Positions 38,033 through 46,037 are shown, counted from the stretch's first letter. The stretch is 64,000 nt of DNA from Actinoplanes subtropicus (GCF_000721705.1 NZ_JOJL01000021.1:1-64000), one strand, 5' to 3'. Program-made: numbers and translations. The notes: generated by a model from the sequence alone, not told the origin.

Positions 38033-39034
38033 ATGCGGATCGCCGTGCTGGGCGCGGGGTCGTGGGGCACCACGGTCGCGTCCGTCCTCACCCGGCGGGA
38101 TCACGAGTCGATGATCTGGGCGCGTAGCCCGGCCACGGCGGACGAGATCAACGCCAAGCACAGCAACGAGCGGTATCTCGAAGGGTTCCCGCTGCCGGAT
38201 CGGCTCCGGGCCACCGCGGATCTCGCCGAGGCGGCCGCCCACGCGGAACTGCTCGTCGTCGGCGTGCCGACCGGGGCGTTCCGCGACACCCTGGAAAGCG
38301 TCCGGCCGCACCTGCACCCGTGGATCCCGGTGGTGAGCCTCAGCAAGGGGCTGGAACGCGACTCCCTGCTGCGGATGACCGAGGTGATCAAGGAAGTGCT
38401 GCCGGGACACCCGGCGGCCGCGCTCACCGGGCCCAACCTGGCCAAGGAGATCATGGCGGGCATGGCGGCGGCCACGGTGATCGCGACGGAGGATCTCACC
38501 GTCGCCACGGCGATCCAGAAGGTGTTCCGGCGGGCGCTGCTGCGCGTGTACACCAACCACGACGTGATCGGCTGCGAGGTCGGCGGGGCGCTGAAGAACG
38601 TGGTGGCGATCGCCACGGGCATCGCCCAGGGCCTGGGCGTCGGGGACAACACCCGGGCCGCGGTGATCTCCCGCGGGCTGGCCGAGCTGACCACGCTGGC
38701 GGTCGCCATGGGCGGCGAGCCGAGCACGCTGGCCGGGCTGGCCGGGATGGGTGATCTGGTGGCGACGTGCATCAGCCCGCACAGCCGCAACCGGCACGTG
38801 GGCGAGCAGCTCGGCCGCGGGCGGCGGCTGGACGACATCCTCGGCGAGATGGGACAGGTCGCCGAGGGGGTGAAGACCGTGCACGCGGCGGTCCGGCTGG
38901 CCGACCAGCACGGGCTGGCGATGCCCATCACCCGGACGATCCACCGCGTGGTCACCGGCGACATCACGGCCGAGCGGGCGTATGCCGGCCTGCTGCGATC
39001 CCACCCGGCCGGCCACGAGTCCGAACCGGGCTGA
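38033..39034 (+). CDS. gpsA: Glycerol-3-phosphate dehydrogenase [NAD(P)+]
   Basis: 333 residues, full length. It reduces dihydroxyacetone phosphate to sn-glycerol 3-phosphate for phospholipid synthesis. The nucleotide-binding motif is VLGAGSWGTTVA (residues 5-16), the catalytic Lys lies in VGGALKNVVAIATGIA, and SLSKGLE and GLAGMGDLVATC are further family signatures. ATG 38033 follows GAAAGGGGA. It stands alone between the peptide operon and a convergent haem oxygenase gene, sharing a terminator hairpin with the latter. Confidence 0.96.
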   Translation: MRIAVLGAGSWGTTVASVLTRRDHESMIWARSPATADEINAKHSNERYLEGFPLPDRLRATADLAEAAAHAELLVVGVPTGAFRDTLESVRPHLHPWIPVVSLSKGLERDSLLRMTEVIKEVLPGHPAAALTGPNLAKEIMAGMAAATVIATEDLTVATAIQKVFRRALLRVYTNHDVIGCEVGGALKNVVAIATGIAQGLGVGDNTRAAVISRGLAELTTLAVAMGGEPSTLAGLAGMGDLVATCISPHSRNRHVGEQLGRGRRLDDILGEMGQVAEGVKTVHAAVRLADQHGLAMPITRTIHRVVTGDITAERAYAGLLRSHPAGHESEPG

Positions 39035-39039
39035 GGACG

Positions 39040-39057
39040 CCGGCCCGGTCAGGCCGG
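39040..39057. terminator. Short bidirectional hairpin
   Basis: CCGGCC / GGCCGG around a 6-nt loop in the 14-bp gap between gpsA and the convergent haem-oxygenase-like gene, overlapping the stop of the latter. Confidence 0.5.
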
Positions 39058-39384
39058 GGCGGTGCCGGAGCCGCCCGCGGGGACGTACGACCAGACCTCG
39101 CTGTGCACGCCGACCGGTGGCGGGGCCGGCTCGCCCGCACGCTCGGCGGCCGAGCGGTGGCCGTGCGTGAACGCGGGCGAGGAGACCCAGGACTGGAAGG
39201 CCTCCTCGTCGCGCCAGCGGGTGACGACGAGCCAGGTGGTCCGCTCGTCGGTGGGGCGCAGCAACTCGAAGCCCTCGAAGCCGTCCCGATCGTCGACGGC
39301 GCCGGCCCGGGCGGCGAAGCGGCGGGCGAGCTCGTCGCCGCTGTCGGCCGGCACGGTAATGGCGTTGATCTTGACAATGCTCAT
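39049..39384 (-). CDS. MhuD-like haem-degrading monooxygenase (ABM fold)
   Basis: 111 residues, the size of the IsdG/MhuD family. It aligns without gaps to MhuD over the first 70 residues: VKINAITVP with Asn7, FAARAGAVDDRDGFEGFELLRP, WRDEEAFQSW with Trp66, then a histidine pair THGH (H74/H76) one residue from the MhuD haem ligand H75. These proteins bind two haems and open the ring to release iron in the cytosol. The catalytic Asn-Trp-His set is present, so activity is likely. No haem-uptake genes are adjacent. Confidence 0.85.
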   Translation of the reverse strand: MSIVKINAITVPADSGDELARRFAARAGAVDDRDGFEGFELLRPTDERTTWLVVTRWRDEEAFQSWVSSPAFTHGHRSAAERAGEPAPPPVGVHSEVWSYVPAGGSGTAPA

Positions 39385-39414
39385 GGGATCATTGTCGCTG
39401 ACCAGCCCGGCAGC

Positions 39415-40608
39415 TCAGATCTTCGCCCCCACCGCGGCGCCGTTCGCCGGCACCAGGTAGGTCGACGAGGCGATCGCGCCGGTCGCGGTGCGCGCCCCGG
39501 TGATGGTGGCGGCGTTGGTGCTGAGGACGCTCCAGGTCCCGCCGATGTTCCAGGAGTTCCCGGAGGCGGTCGAGGAGCCGAGGGCGACCGCGCTGCCGTT
39601 GCCGAGCGCCAGGTTCGCGGTCAGCTTCGTCGTGGAGCCGCCGTCGAAGTCGAAACCGGTCCTGGTGTTCTGGTACGCGGTGCAGCGGTCGACCGTGATG
39701 GCGCCGGTGTTGCCGTTGTCGGTGAAGCCGGTCGCCGAGTTGCCCCACGCCATGCTGTTGGTCAGGTGGTGGGCGGCGGCCGGCCCGGTGCCGCCGCTGC
39801 CGCCGAGCTTGAATCCGTTGCCGTCGCCGGAGTAGTCCGGGATGTTCCAGCGGTTGTACCCGTTGCCGTACGCGACACTGCCGTCGATGGTGATCGCCGA
39901 GGTGAACTCCCAGGCGTCGAAGCCGTCGTCGGAGTTGTTCCAGAGCCGTACGCCGCGGACCACGTTGCCGGCGCCGCTGCCCTGCTTGATGCCGAGCCCG
40001 TCCGCGCTCTCCCCGTTCTTCCGCGGGTCGTGGTTGTTGTAGCTGTCCAGATTCAGGATCTGGTTGCCGGCGGAGGTGCCCTGCAGCTGGAACCCGGTCT
40101 CGTAGTTGTCGTGCGTGACGAGCCGGTCGAAGGTGTTGTCGTTGCAGTTGTCGCAGTAGATCGCGTACGGCCCGTGCTCGATCTCCAGGCCGGCGATCCG
40201 CCAGTAGGAGGCCTCCATGTGGATCGCGCCGCGCTGGGCGCTCGGGATGGTCGAGCCGACCGCGCCCGGCGTGTAGGGCAGCGCCTCCGCGTCGAGGACC
40301 GGCCGCTCGCCGTTGTAGGCGGTCAGCGTGATCGGGGCGGCCGCGGTGCCGCTCTTCGCGATCGTGATGGTCGAGGTCAGGGCGTACGTGCCGCCGCGCA
40401 CCGCGATCGTGCCTCCTGCGGCGACCAGGGCGACCGCCTTCTGGATGGTCTTCAGCGGCGCCGCGAGGGTGCCGGCGTTGCTGTCGCTGCCCGTGGTGGC
40501 GACATACAGCGTCACCGTGGCGGCATCGGCCGAGGAGGGGACCGTCGCGACGGCCGCAACGACGGCGGCGGCGCTCAGCCCGTACGCAAGCATGGGTTTG
40601 AATTTCAT
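39415..40608 (-). CDS. Secreted parallel beta-helix pectate lyase (PL9-like)
   Basis: 397 residues from ATG 40608 behind GGAGGGG. A Sec signal (MKFKPMLAYGLSAAAVVAAV to ADA) leads to YVATTGSDSNAGTLAAPLKTIQKA, the DUF1565/PL9 entry motif. A right-handed beta-helix follows with repeated coils (GNQILNLDSYNNHD, GNVVRGVRLWNNSDDGFDAW, NSMAWGNSATGFTDNGN). The Asp-rich GDGNGFKLGG and NSDDGFD coils fit the Ca2+/Lys site of PelL-type lyases, which cleave polygalacturonate by beta-elimination. Paired with a second pectate lyase gene upstream. Confidence 0.85.
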   Translation of the reverse strand: MKFKPMLAYGLSAAAVVAAVATVPSSADAATVTLYVATTGSDSNAGTLAAPLKTIQKAVALVAAGGTIAVRGGTYALTSTITIAKSGTAAAPITLTAYNGERPVLDAEALPYTPGAVGSTIPSAQRGAIHMEASYWRIAGLEIEHGPYAIYCDNCNDNTFDRLVTHDNYETGFQLQGTSAGNQILNLDSYNNHDPRKNGESADGLGIKQGSGAGNVVRGVRLWNNSDDGFDAWEFTSAITIDGSVAYGNGYNRWNIPDYSGDGNGFKLGGSGGTGPAAAHHLTNSMAWGNSATGFTDNGNTGAITVDRCTAYQNTRTGFDFDGGSTTKLTANLALGNGSAVALGSSTASGNSWNIGGTWSVLSTNAATITGARTATGAIASSTYLVPANGAAVGAKI

Positions 40609-40632
40609 GGTCCCCTCCGGGCGCGGCGGCTG

Positions 40633-40725
40633 ATGAACCTTTTCAACCTGGCTTCGGGCCAGCGGTGGCGGCTGCGTTGATCGGTGCCAGCCGCTGCCGC
40701 CCTGGCCACGTTGAAAAAGGTTCAT
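40633..40725. promoter_or_regulatory. 93-bp nested hairpin between the two pectate lyase genes
   Basis: Outer arms ATGAACCTTTTCAAC (40633-40647) and GTTGAAAAAGGTTCAT (40710-40725) pair over 15 bp with one bulged A. Inside, GGCCAG (40657-40662) pairs with CTGGCC (40702-40707), and CGGTGGCGGCTG (40663-40674) pairs with CAGCCGCTGCCG (40688-40699). The loop is 13 nt. The right outer arm includes the stop codon of the PL3 gene. The inner arms' two non-Watson-Crick positions are G-U wobbles only in plus-strand RNA. It could end or process the PL3 message, or its TTGAAAA-N-GGTTCA arms could be operator half-sites. Confidence 0.7.
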
Positions 40726-41513
40726 TTGTAGTGGATGTCGGAGCTGCTGTACTTGCAGTAGGTGCCGTCCGCGCCGGAACCGTTCTTGGGCGGTTCGGCG
40801 CCGGTGCTGTTGCCGATGTACTTCTGGCAGATCACGATCTTCTTGTTGGCGTCGTTGAGGATCGTGATGTTGCTGAACGTCGCGGTGTCGCCGTAGTTGG
40901 TGTTGATGCCGGCCAGCACGCCGCCCTTGTAGGTCGCGGTGACGTTGCGGATGATCACGTTGCGCTTCGACTGGCCCGACTTGCAGTTGCCGCACGAGCG
41001 GTACAGCTTGCCGAAGTCCTCGACCTGGAAGCCGTCGATGACGAACGTGCCGCCCGTGGTGCCGTTGTGCTGGAACACCTTGTCGGCGGCGTGCAGCGCG
41101 CCACCGCCGAGGATCGTCATGGTCATGCCGCTCGACTTCGGCTTGAAGGTGGCGGCGTCCTCGCCGACGTCCTCCCACCAGACGTTCTGCAGCGTGCAGG
41201 TGGCCTCGCAGTGCACGCCGTCCGAGGCCGGGCTGCCCAGGATGACGTTCTTCAGCGTGCCGCCGTTCGGCAGGTCGAACAGCGGGTCCTCACCCTCGTT
41301 CTGACCGCCGCTGCCCAGGGCACCGGTGCCGTAGTAGCGCTTCATGCCGCCGTCGAAGGTGCCGCCACTGATCACCTTCGTGGCGCTGAGCGGAATGGAG
41401 CCGGTGTTGCCCGGCACGGTCGTGGCGGACGCGTCGGTGACCGACAGGACAATCGTCGCGGCGACCGCCGCGACGGTGCCCAGGGCACACCATAATTTTC
41501 TGGACGTGCGCAT
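40722..41513 (-). CDS. Secreted pectate lyase, PL3 family
   Basis: 263 residues. A Sec signal (MRTSRKLWCALGTVAAVAATI to ASA) precedes a compact beta-helix with the PL3 hallmarks: GGMKRYYGTGALG, GTLKNVILGSPASDGVHC, CTLQNVWWEDVGEDAAT, VFQHNGTTGGTFVIDGF and CGNCKSGQSKRNVII. The EDVGEDA acid cluster binds Ca2+, and the basic KSGQSKR region is the expected proton-abstraction zone. It degrades pectate outside the cell, together with the PL9-like enzyme 114 bp downstream. Confidence 0.93.
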   Translation of the reverse strand: MRTSRKLWCALGTVAAVAATIVLSVTDASATTVPGNTGSIPLSATKVISGGTFDGGMKRYYGTGALGSGGQNEGEDPLFDLPNGGTLKNVILGSPASDGVHCEATCTLQNVWWEDVGEDAATFKPKSSGMTMTILGGGALHAADKVFQHNGTTGGTFVIDGFQVEDFGKLYRSCGNCKSGQSKRNVIIRNVTATYKGGVLAGINTNYGDTATFSNITILNDANKKIVICQKYIGNSTGAEPPKNGSGADGTYCKYSSSDIHYK

Positions 41514-41623
41514 GATCGCGAGGCCTTTCTTCGGAGAGGACGGACACGCACCGTTACATGGGCCCCGAACGTTAACTTAATAACATCGACGATCGCAAGA
41601 GTCTCCGCGGCACAGGAATGCGT

Positions 41624-41679
41624 TTTCCCCAGCGCGTTTGCAGATCATGGCGATGATCTGCGGATACGCGCTGGGGAAA
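41624..41679. promoter_or_regulatory. 56-bp two-tier perfect hairpin upstream of the PL3 gene
   Basis: Outer arms TTTCCCCAGCGCGT / ACGCGCTGGGGAAA pair perfectly over 14 bp. A small internal loop (TT opposite GGAT) follows, then inner arms GCAGATCAT / ATGATCTGC pair perfectly over 9 bp round a GGCG tetraloop. It lies 111 bp upstream of the PL3 start and next to gene fragments. There is no T-tract, so a simple intrinsic terminator is not obvious; a processing site, protein-binding cruciform or mobile-element end is possible. Confidence 0.75.
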
Positions 41680-41711
41680 GGCCGCGAATTTGCAGTAATT
41701 ACTTTCCGCTA

Positions 41712-41888
41712 TCACTCACGGGGCGGGCTGATTCCCTGCACCACCAACGCGAGCAGCCGGTCCGCCTCCGCGGCGGGATCCCGCCGGTGCTCGGTGGCGA
41801 GGACGATGCCGGTGATCAGCGTCAACAGATCCGATGACGTCACCTCGGACGGCGCGACCCCGGCGCCGACAGCGCGCCGCACCAGTGG
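41712..41888 (-). pseudogene. C-terminal fragment of a TetR-family regulator
   Basis: A leftward frame without a start reads VRRAVGAGVAPSEVTSSDLL, TLITGIVLATEHRRDPAAEA, DRLLALVVQGISPPRE and stops at TGA 41712-41714. This is the usual last 55-60 residues of a TetR ligand-binding domain. The frame is closed by a stop three bases upstream, so the N-terminal HTH is gone. It abuts the Fe-S protein remnant (ends 41910), which suggests a deletion junction. Confidence 0.65.
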
Positions 41889-41909
41889 TTAGCCGGCACC
41901 ACGCTCGGG

Positions 41910-42422
41910 TCAGGTGGGAGTTCGCCAGCCGCCGGTGACCTCCTTGACGGGCTTGTGCGGGAAGCGGCGCCGGGCGTATTGCTGCGCGGGCGAGCCGGGG
42001 AGGACGTACCGCGTCTCGGTTTTGTCCTGTAGTGGTCGTAGCACGGTGTTCATGAAGGTCTTGCGGTCGTCGAGGTAGGGGGCGAGGTTGTCCTCGCCGG
42101 CGGGGCAGACGGCCAGGCATTAGCCGGATTTGTAGCCCGGTGGGGAGCTGAGGCTCTGCCACAGCGTCTGGGTGACGCCGCGGGCGGTGTGGTTGGCGTG
42201 CTCGTCGGTCTGGTGGAATTCCTGGTTGGCGACGCTGCGGGCCGGGGAGCGGCAGTTGTCGCGGTTCATCCGGAACATCGCGATCAGGCTGCGGGTGCCG
42301 GGCAGCGCGGCCAGCAGGTGCTTGCGTTCGCCGGTCAGATCGGGGTGGTCCAGGCTGACGGCGGCCGCGTCGTCCGCTCCGGCCGCGAGGCACAGGTCAC
42401 GCAGCCAGCCGGCGTCGATCAT
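41910..42422 (-). pseudogene. QueG-like 4Fe-4S protein, internally deleted and with a premature stop
   Basis: From ATG 42422 the first 85 residues (IDAGWLRDLCLAAGADDAAA, RMNRDNCRSPARSVANQEFH) match the start of epoxyqueuosine-reductase-like Fe-S proteins of about 300 residues. After RGVTQTL the sequence jumps in frame to the C-terminal segment WQSLSSPPGYKSG. TAA at 42120-42122 then replaces the usual Tyr. The same frame continues CLAVCPAGEDNLAPYLDDRK, TFMNTVLRPLQDKTE, RRRFPHKPVKEVTGGW to TGA 41910. The 4Fe-4S ferredoxin core is lost, so the gene is dead. Confidence 0.75.
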
Positions 42423-42550
42423 CGTCGATGCGCTCGCGTCGTGGGCGGCGCGGCGCCGGCAAGGACGGCCTGGACCGACGGATGGGCGGCCAGTTTGGCC
42501 GGAAGCCTGGGATCCGGCGGCGGCATCTCGGCGTCGCGTGCGGCGGTCAT
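42419..42550 (-). CDS. Possible 43-residue leader-like ORF
   Basis: An ATG at 42550 opens 43 codons (MTAARDAEMPPPDPRLPAKL, then AAHPSVQAVLAGAAPP) whose TGA overlaps the ATG of the Fe-S pseudogene by 4 bp (ATGA). The overlap suggests coupled translation, and the composition looks coding, but no family is recognised. It may be the tail of a lost partner gene. Confidence 0.3.
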   Translation of the reverse strand: MTAARDAEMPPPDPRLPAKLAAHPSVQAVLAGAAPPTTRAHRR

Positions 42551-42625
42551 CTGCTACTGGTTCCTGGGATGCTGATGCTGGACTCGGTGTGGCTGATCAT
42601 CGGCATGGCTCTCCTGGACGGGAAG

Positions 42626-44020
42626 TCATCGGTGTCGCGGCCGCGGTAGCAGCAGGATCAGGCCGCTGGTGAGGCCGACGGCGCCGAGGATCCACCAGAC
42701 GCGGTGGTAGTCGGTGGTGGTGGCGGTGCGGGTGTCGCCGACGGCGGCGACGAACAGGCTGACGCCGAGTACGGCGCCCAGTTGCCGGAAGCTGGCGTTG
42801 ATCGCGGAGCCGAGACCGAAGCGGGCGGCCGGCAGCGAGGCGACCGCGGCACCCGACTGCACCGGCAGGGTCAGCCCGATGGCGATGCCGGTCAGCAGCG
42901 CCGGCGGCAGCCAGTGCGTGGTCCACTGGGCGGTCGGGCCGATCGTGAGTGCGAACCAGGCGGCGGCCAGGCCCCAGCAGGCCGCGCCGGCGAGCAGCAC
43001 GGGCCGGAAGCCGACCCGCCCGGCCAGCCGGCCCGCGAACCGGGCCAGCAGCATGACCATCAGCGGCCCGGGCGCGCTGGCCAGTGCGGCCCGCAGCACG
43101 GAGTAGTGCCATACGGTCTGCAGGAAGATTATGTTGGCCAGCAGCAAGCCGTAGAACGCGACGGCGAACAGCAGGCTGGCGGCGTTGATCAGGCGGTACT
43201 GGCGGACCCGGAACAGCGCGAGGTCCAGCGCCGGGTAGCGCGCCGTGCGGCTGCGCCGGCCGAGCACCGGCACCAGCAGCGCGGCGAGCGCGAAGCCGCC
43301 CACCACCCACGGGTCGGCCCAGCCCCAGGACGGCCCCTCGACGACCGAGAAGCTGAGCAGCGCCGGGATGGCGGCGATCAGCAGGGCGCCGGCCGGATCG
43401 GGCAGGCCCCGGGCGTCCGGATCGCGGCTCTCCCGCAGCAGCAAGGGAGCGACGGCGCCGATCAGCAGGCCGATCGGCACGTTGACCAGAAACACCCACC
43501 GCCAGCTGCCGTACTCGATCAGCAGCGCGCCGATCGTCGGGCCCACCGCCGCGGCCGCGGCACCCATCGCGGCCTGGGTGGCCACCGCGACGTGCCGGCG
43601 GGCCGGCGGGACCTCGGGCAACAACAGGGCCAGCGCGGTCGGTATCACGAGCGCCGCGAACAACCCTTGCAGTCCCCGGCCGGCGACCAGCACGGCGGGG
43701 TTCGGGGCGAACCCGCACAGTGCGCTGAAGAGCGTGAAACCGGCCACGCCGAGTAGGAACACCCGGCGTCGGCCGTACCGGTCGGCGAGCCGGCCGGCGG
43801 GGATCAGCGTCGCGGCGAAGGCGAGGCTGTACGCGTTGAGCACCCATGCCAGCCGGCCCGCGCCGGCGTGCAGGTCCCGGCTGATCGTCTCGAACGCGAC
43901 ATTCACGATCGTGGCATCGAGGAACACCATGAACACCACCGCGCTGGTCACCGCCAGCACCACGGCAGCGTGCCGCCCCCATGCCCGCGGCGGGGTGGTT
44001 TCCGACAGCTGCTGGGTCAT
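42626..44020 (-). CDS. MFS drug-efflux transporter (DHA2, EmrB/QacA type)
   Basis: 464 residues with about 14 membrane helices. Motif A is GRLADRYGRRRVFLLG, the helix-1 motif is FMVFLDATIVNVAFETI, and motif C (GPTIGALLIEYGSWRWVFLVNVPIG) is the antiporter signature of proton-driven multidrug exporters. ATG 44020 is the third of several possible starts; it was chosen because upstream codons would run through the operator. It is divergent from an HxlR regulator with a shared dyad, so its substrate is probably the regulator's signal or a reactive compound. Confidence 0.92.
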   Translation of the reverse strand: MTQQLSETTPPRAWGRHAAVVLAVTSAVVFMVFLDATIVNVAFETISRDLHAGAGRLAWVLNAYSLAFAATLIPAGRLADRYGRRRVFLLGVAGFTLFSALCGFAPNPAVLVAGRGLQGLFAALVIPTALALLLPEVPPARRHVAVATQAAMGAAAAAVGPTIGALLIEYGSWRWVFLVNVPIGLLIGAVAPLLLRESRDPDARGLPDPAGALLIAAIPALLSFSVVEGPSWGWADPWVVGGFALAALLVPVLGRRSRTARYPALDLALFRVRQYRLINAASLLFAVAFYGLLLANIIFLQTVWHYSVLRAALASAPGPLMVMLLARFAGRLAGRVGFRPVLLAGAACWGLAAAWFALTIGPTAQWTTHWLPPALLTGIAIGLTLPVQSGAAVASLPAARFGLGSAINASFRQLGAVLGVSLFVAAVGDTRTATTTDYHRVWWILGAVGLTSGLILLLPRPRHR

Positions 44021-44038
44021 GCGTACCTCATCGCGACT

Positions 44039-44095
44039 GTGTTGCCATTTCCTACCGACGGCCACGGTAGACGAGTGAGTTGGAAGTGGCAACAC
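44039..44095. promoter_or_regulatory. Dyad operator in the MFS/HxlR divergent promoter
   Basis: GTGTTGCCATTTCC (44039-44052) and GGAAGTGGCAACAC (44082-44095) are inverted, 13 of 14 matching, 29 bp apart. They occupy nearly all of the 94-bp gap between the two starts. An inner TACCG/CGGTA pair lies between them. The likely ligand is the HxlR-family protein. Confidence 0.7.
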
Positions 44096-44114
44096 ACTGG
44101 GCTAGGCTCGCGAC

Positions 44115-44585
44115 ATGACGCATCCCGAGTCCCGGCCCGCCGTCCGCATGGCCGACCTGCCCCTGGGGGTCCGTCCGTGCTCGATCGCCGCGGCGCTGGA
44201 CGTCCTCGGCGAGAAGTGGTCACTGCTGACGCTGCGCGAGATCGGCTACGGCGTGCACCGCTTCGCCCGCATCGCCGGGTATACCGGTGTGTCCCGCGAC
44301 ATCCTGGCCGACCGGCTGCGCAAGCTCGAGGCCGCCGGCATCGTCGAGCGCCGGCAGTACAGCGAGCACCCGCCCCGCTACGAGTACCACCTCACCGAAG
44401 CCGGCCTCGAGCTGTTCCCGGTTCTGCTCACGCTGCAGCAGTGGGGCGACAAGTGGGCCATGGACAAACCGGTCCTCACCCGGCGGCACACCTGCGGCCA
44501 GCCGATCCAGATCGACCTGGTCTGCCACCACTGCGGCCAGCCGGCGACCCACGACAGCATCCACGCCGAGATCGCCGGCGCCTGA
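44115..44585 (+). CDS. HxlR-family transcriptional regulator
   Basis: 156 residues. The winged helix covers CSIAAALDVLGEKWSLLTLREI, then FARIAGYTGVSRDILADRLR and LEAAGIVERRQYSEHPPRYEY. Beyond the usual HxlR length there is a C-terminal tail with HTCGQ and CHHCGQP, a C-X10-C-X2-C pattern that could hold zinc or sense thiol-reactive compounds. HxlR regulators often respond to quinones or aldehydes. It faces the MFS gene across a strong dyad and is followed by related sites ahead of an alpha/beta hydrolase, so the three genes probably form one regulon. Confidence 0.9.
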   Translation: MTHPESRPAVRMADLPLGVRPCSIAAALDVLGEKWSLLTLREIGYGVHRFARIAGYTGVSRDILADRLRKLEAAGIVERRQYSEHPPRYEYHLTEAGLELFPVLLTLQQWGDKWAMDKPVLTRRHTCGQPIQIDLVCHHCGQPATHDSIHAEIAGA

Positions 44586-44600
44586 CCCGGCCCAGGCAGT

Positions 44601-44660
44601 GTGTTGTCATTCCCGACCCACCGGTCTAGCCTGATCATCAGTCTGTTGTGAATCACAACA
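44601..44660 (+). promoter_or_regulatory. HxlR-like sites ahead of the alpha/beta hydrolase gene
   Basis: GTGTTGTCATTCCC (44601-44614) matches the half-site of the MFS/HxlR dyad at 12 of 14 bases. TGTTGTGAATCACAACA (44644-44660) is a perfect 17-bp palindrome with the same TGTTG start. Both lie in the 124-bp leader of the 44710 gene. Confidence 0.6.
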
Positions 44661-44709
44661 CACCGGCGGCAGCGTGAGCCGATGAGGTTGGCCTTTTGAG
44701 GAGACGACC

Positions 44710-45591
44710 ATGTCGACAACCACCGACAACGAATCCGGAATCAGCATCCCCGGAACCCGCAGCCGCCTCCTCGATCCGACCGGGTCACGCGACCAATCGC
44801 AGGGCCGGCTGCGCTACCTGACCGGCGGCAGCGGCGCACCCCTGGTCCTGCTGCACACCGTGCGCACCCAGGCCGAACACTTCCGCCACCTCATCCCGCT
44901 GGTCCAGAACAACTACACCGTGTACGCGCTCGACCTGCCCGGCATGGGCTACTCCCCGATCGTGCCCGGCGCCTCCTACGACGAACCCGCGATGCGCGCC
45001 GCCGTGAAACGCCTGCTCACCCAGCTCGATCTGCACGACGTGACCCTGCTCGGCGAGTCGATGGGCGCCACGCTGTCGCTCACCACCGCGGCCGACCTGC
45101 CCGACCGGGTCCGGCGGGTCATCGCGGTCAACGCCTACGACTACCCCGGCGGCATCGCCCGGTCCAGCCTCCTCGCCCGGTTCATCGTCACCGGCGTCAT
45201 CGCGCCCGGCGTGGGCCCGCTGCTCGCCCGCCTGGAGCCGAGACCGGTCATGCGCGCCATCCTGAGCGGCGGCCTCGGCAATCGAACGGCTCTGCGCGAC
45301 GACTACCTCGACGAGCTGCTCAAGGTCGGCCGCCGCCCGGGCTATGCGACGGTCGCCCGCGGCGTATACCGCAACCTGCCCAGCCTCATTGCGGCCCGCC
45401 CGAAGTACCTCGAAGTCACCGCGCCGATCCACCTCATCTACGGGCAGAAAGACTGGTCCCGGCGTACGGACCGGCAGGCCAACCAGCGACAGATGCCCGA
45501 AGCCCAGTTCACCGAGGTGCCCGGGGCCGGCCACTTCATCGCCCTGGAACGGCCCGACGTGCCGGCCGACCTGCTCAACTCGCTCGCCTGA
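44710..45591 (+). CDS. Alpha/beta hydrolase
   Basis: 293 residues from ATG 44710 behind GAGGAGA. Catalytic landmarks: LVLLHTVRTQAEHF (oxyanion region), nucleophile elbow LLGESMGATLSL (Ser), Asp in YGQKDWSRR and His in GAGHFIALERP. No signal peptide, so it is cytosolic. The oxyanion loop lacks the common HGG or HGxP. It follows the HxlR gene and carries the same kind of sites, suggesting it handles the compound that the MFS pump exports. Confidence 0.85.
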   Translation: MSTTTDNESGISIPGTRSRLLDPTGSRDQSQGRLRYLTGGSGAPLVLLHTVRTQAEHFRHLIPLVQNNYTVYALDLPGMGYSPIVPGASYDEPAMRAAVKRLLTQLDLHDVTLLGESMGATLSLTTAADLPDRVRRVIAVNAYDYPGGIARSSLLARFIVTGVIAPGVGPLLARLEPRPVMRAILSGGLGNRTALRDDYLDELLKVGRRPGYATVARGVYRNLPSLIAARPKYLEVTAPIHLIYGQKDWSRRTDRQANQRQMPEAQFTEVPGAGHFIALERPDVPADLLNSLA

Positions 45592-45633
45592 CCGGACGCT
45601 CGCCCCACGCCCTGGGGTCAGATTGCTCGGCGG

Positions 45634-45921
45634 CTACGGGCGGCGGGCGGCCAGCAGCGACGAGACCCGGGTGACGAAGTCGAACAGCTCGCCCTCGGAA
45701 TAGCGCCGGCTCGTCTCGGCGGCCTCCGGGTGGAGCGCGCCCGATCGCATCGTCGCGTCCAGCGCCGCGGCGAAGTCCTCGACCGGGGTGGAGGCGAAGA
45801 CCGGGCCACCGATCATGTTGTCGACCAGGCGGGCGGCCGTGGCGTCGCTCAGGTCGGGGACGCCGTCGATCGCGTACAGCAGCACGTTCATCAGTCCGCG
45901 AGCCTCGTTGGGGTCGGTCAC
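45634..45921 (-). CDS. Hypothetical small protein
   Basis: 95 residues from GTG 45921 (an in-frame ATG at 45996 is less likely, as it lacks the typical codon use). Mostly helical and acidic (VTDPNEARGLMNVLLYAIDG, RLVDNMIGGPVFAS, SEGELFDFVTRVSSLLAAR). No signal, membrane helix or recognised domain. Convergent with the hydrolase gene and divergent from the chitinase. Confidence 0.5.
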   Translation of the reverse strand: MTDPNEARGLMNVLLYAIDGVPDLSDATAARLVDNMIGGPVFASTPVEDFAAALDATMRSGALHPEAAETSRRYSEGELFDFVTRVSSLLAARRP

Positions 45922-46037
45922 AGTGGCCGAGCATAGCGGCCCCGATCGTGCCGGACGACGAAAACTTTTAACATTGTTGACAGTTGTTATGCGCATCCAT
46001 CAGGCTCGATGAAATCGTTTGGGCCGAAGGAGTCGCG

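Noticed and set aside
41566..41590. GTTAACTTAATAAC as a pectate-lyase operator
   Set aside because: Only a 4-bp outer symmetry, a single occurrence and no known match; too weak to annotate.
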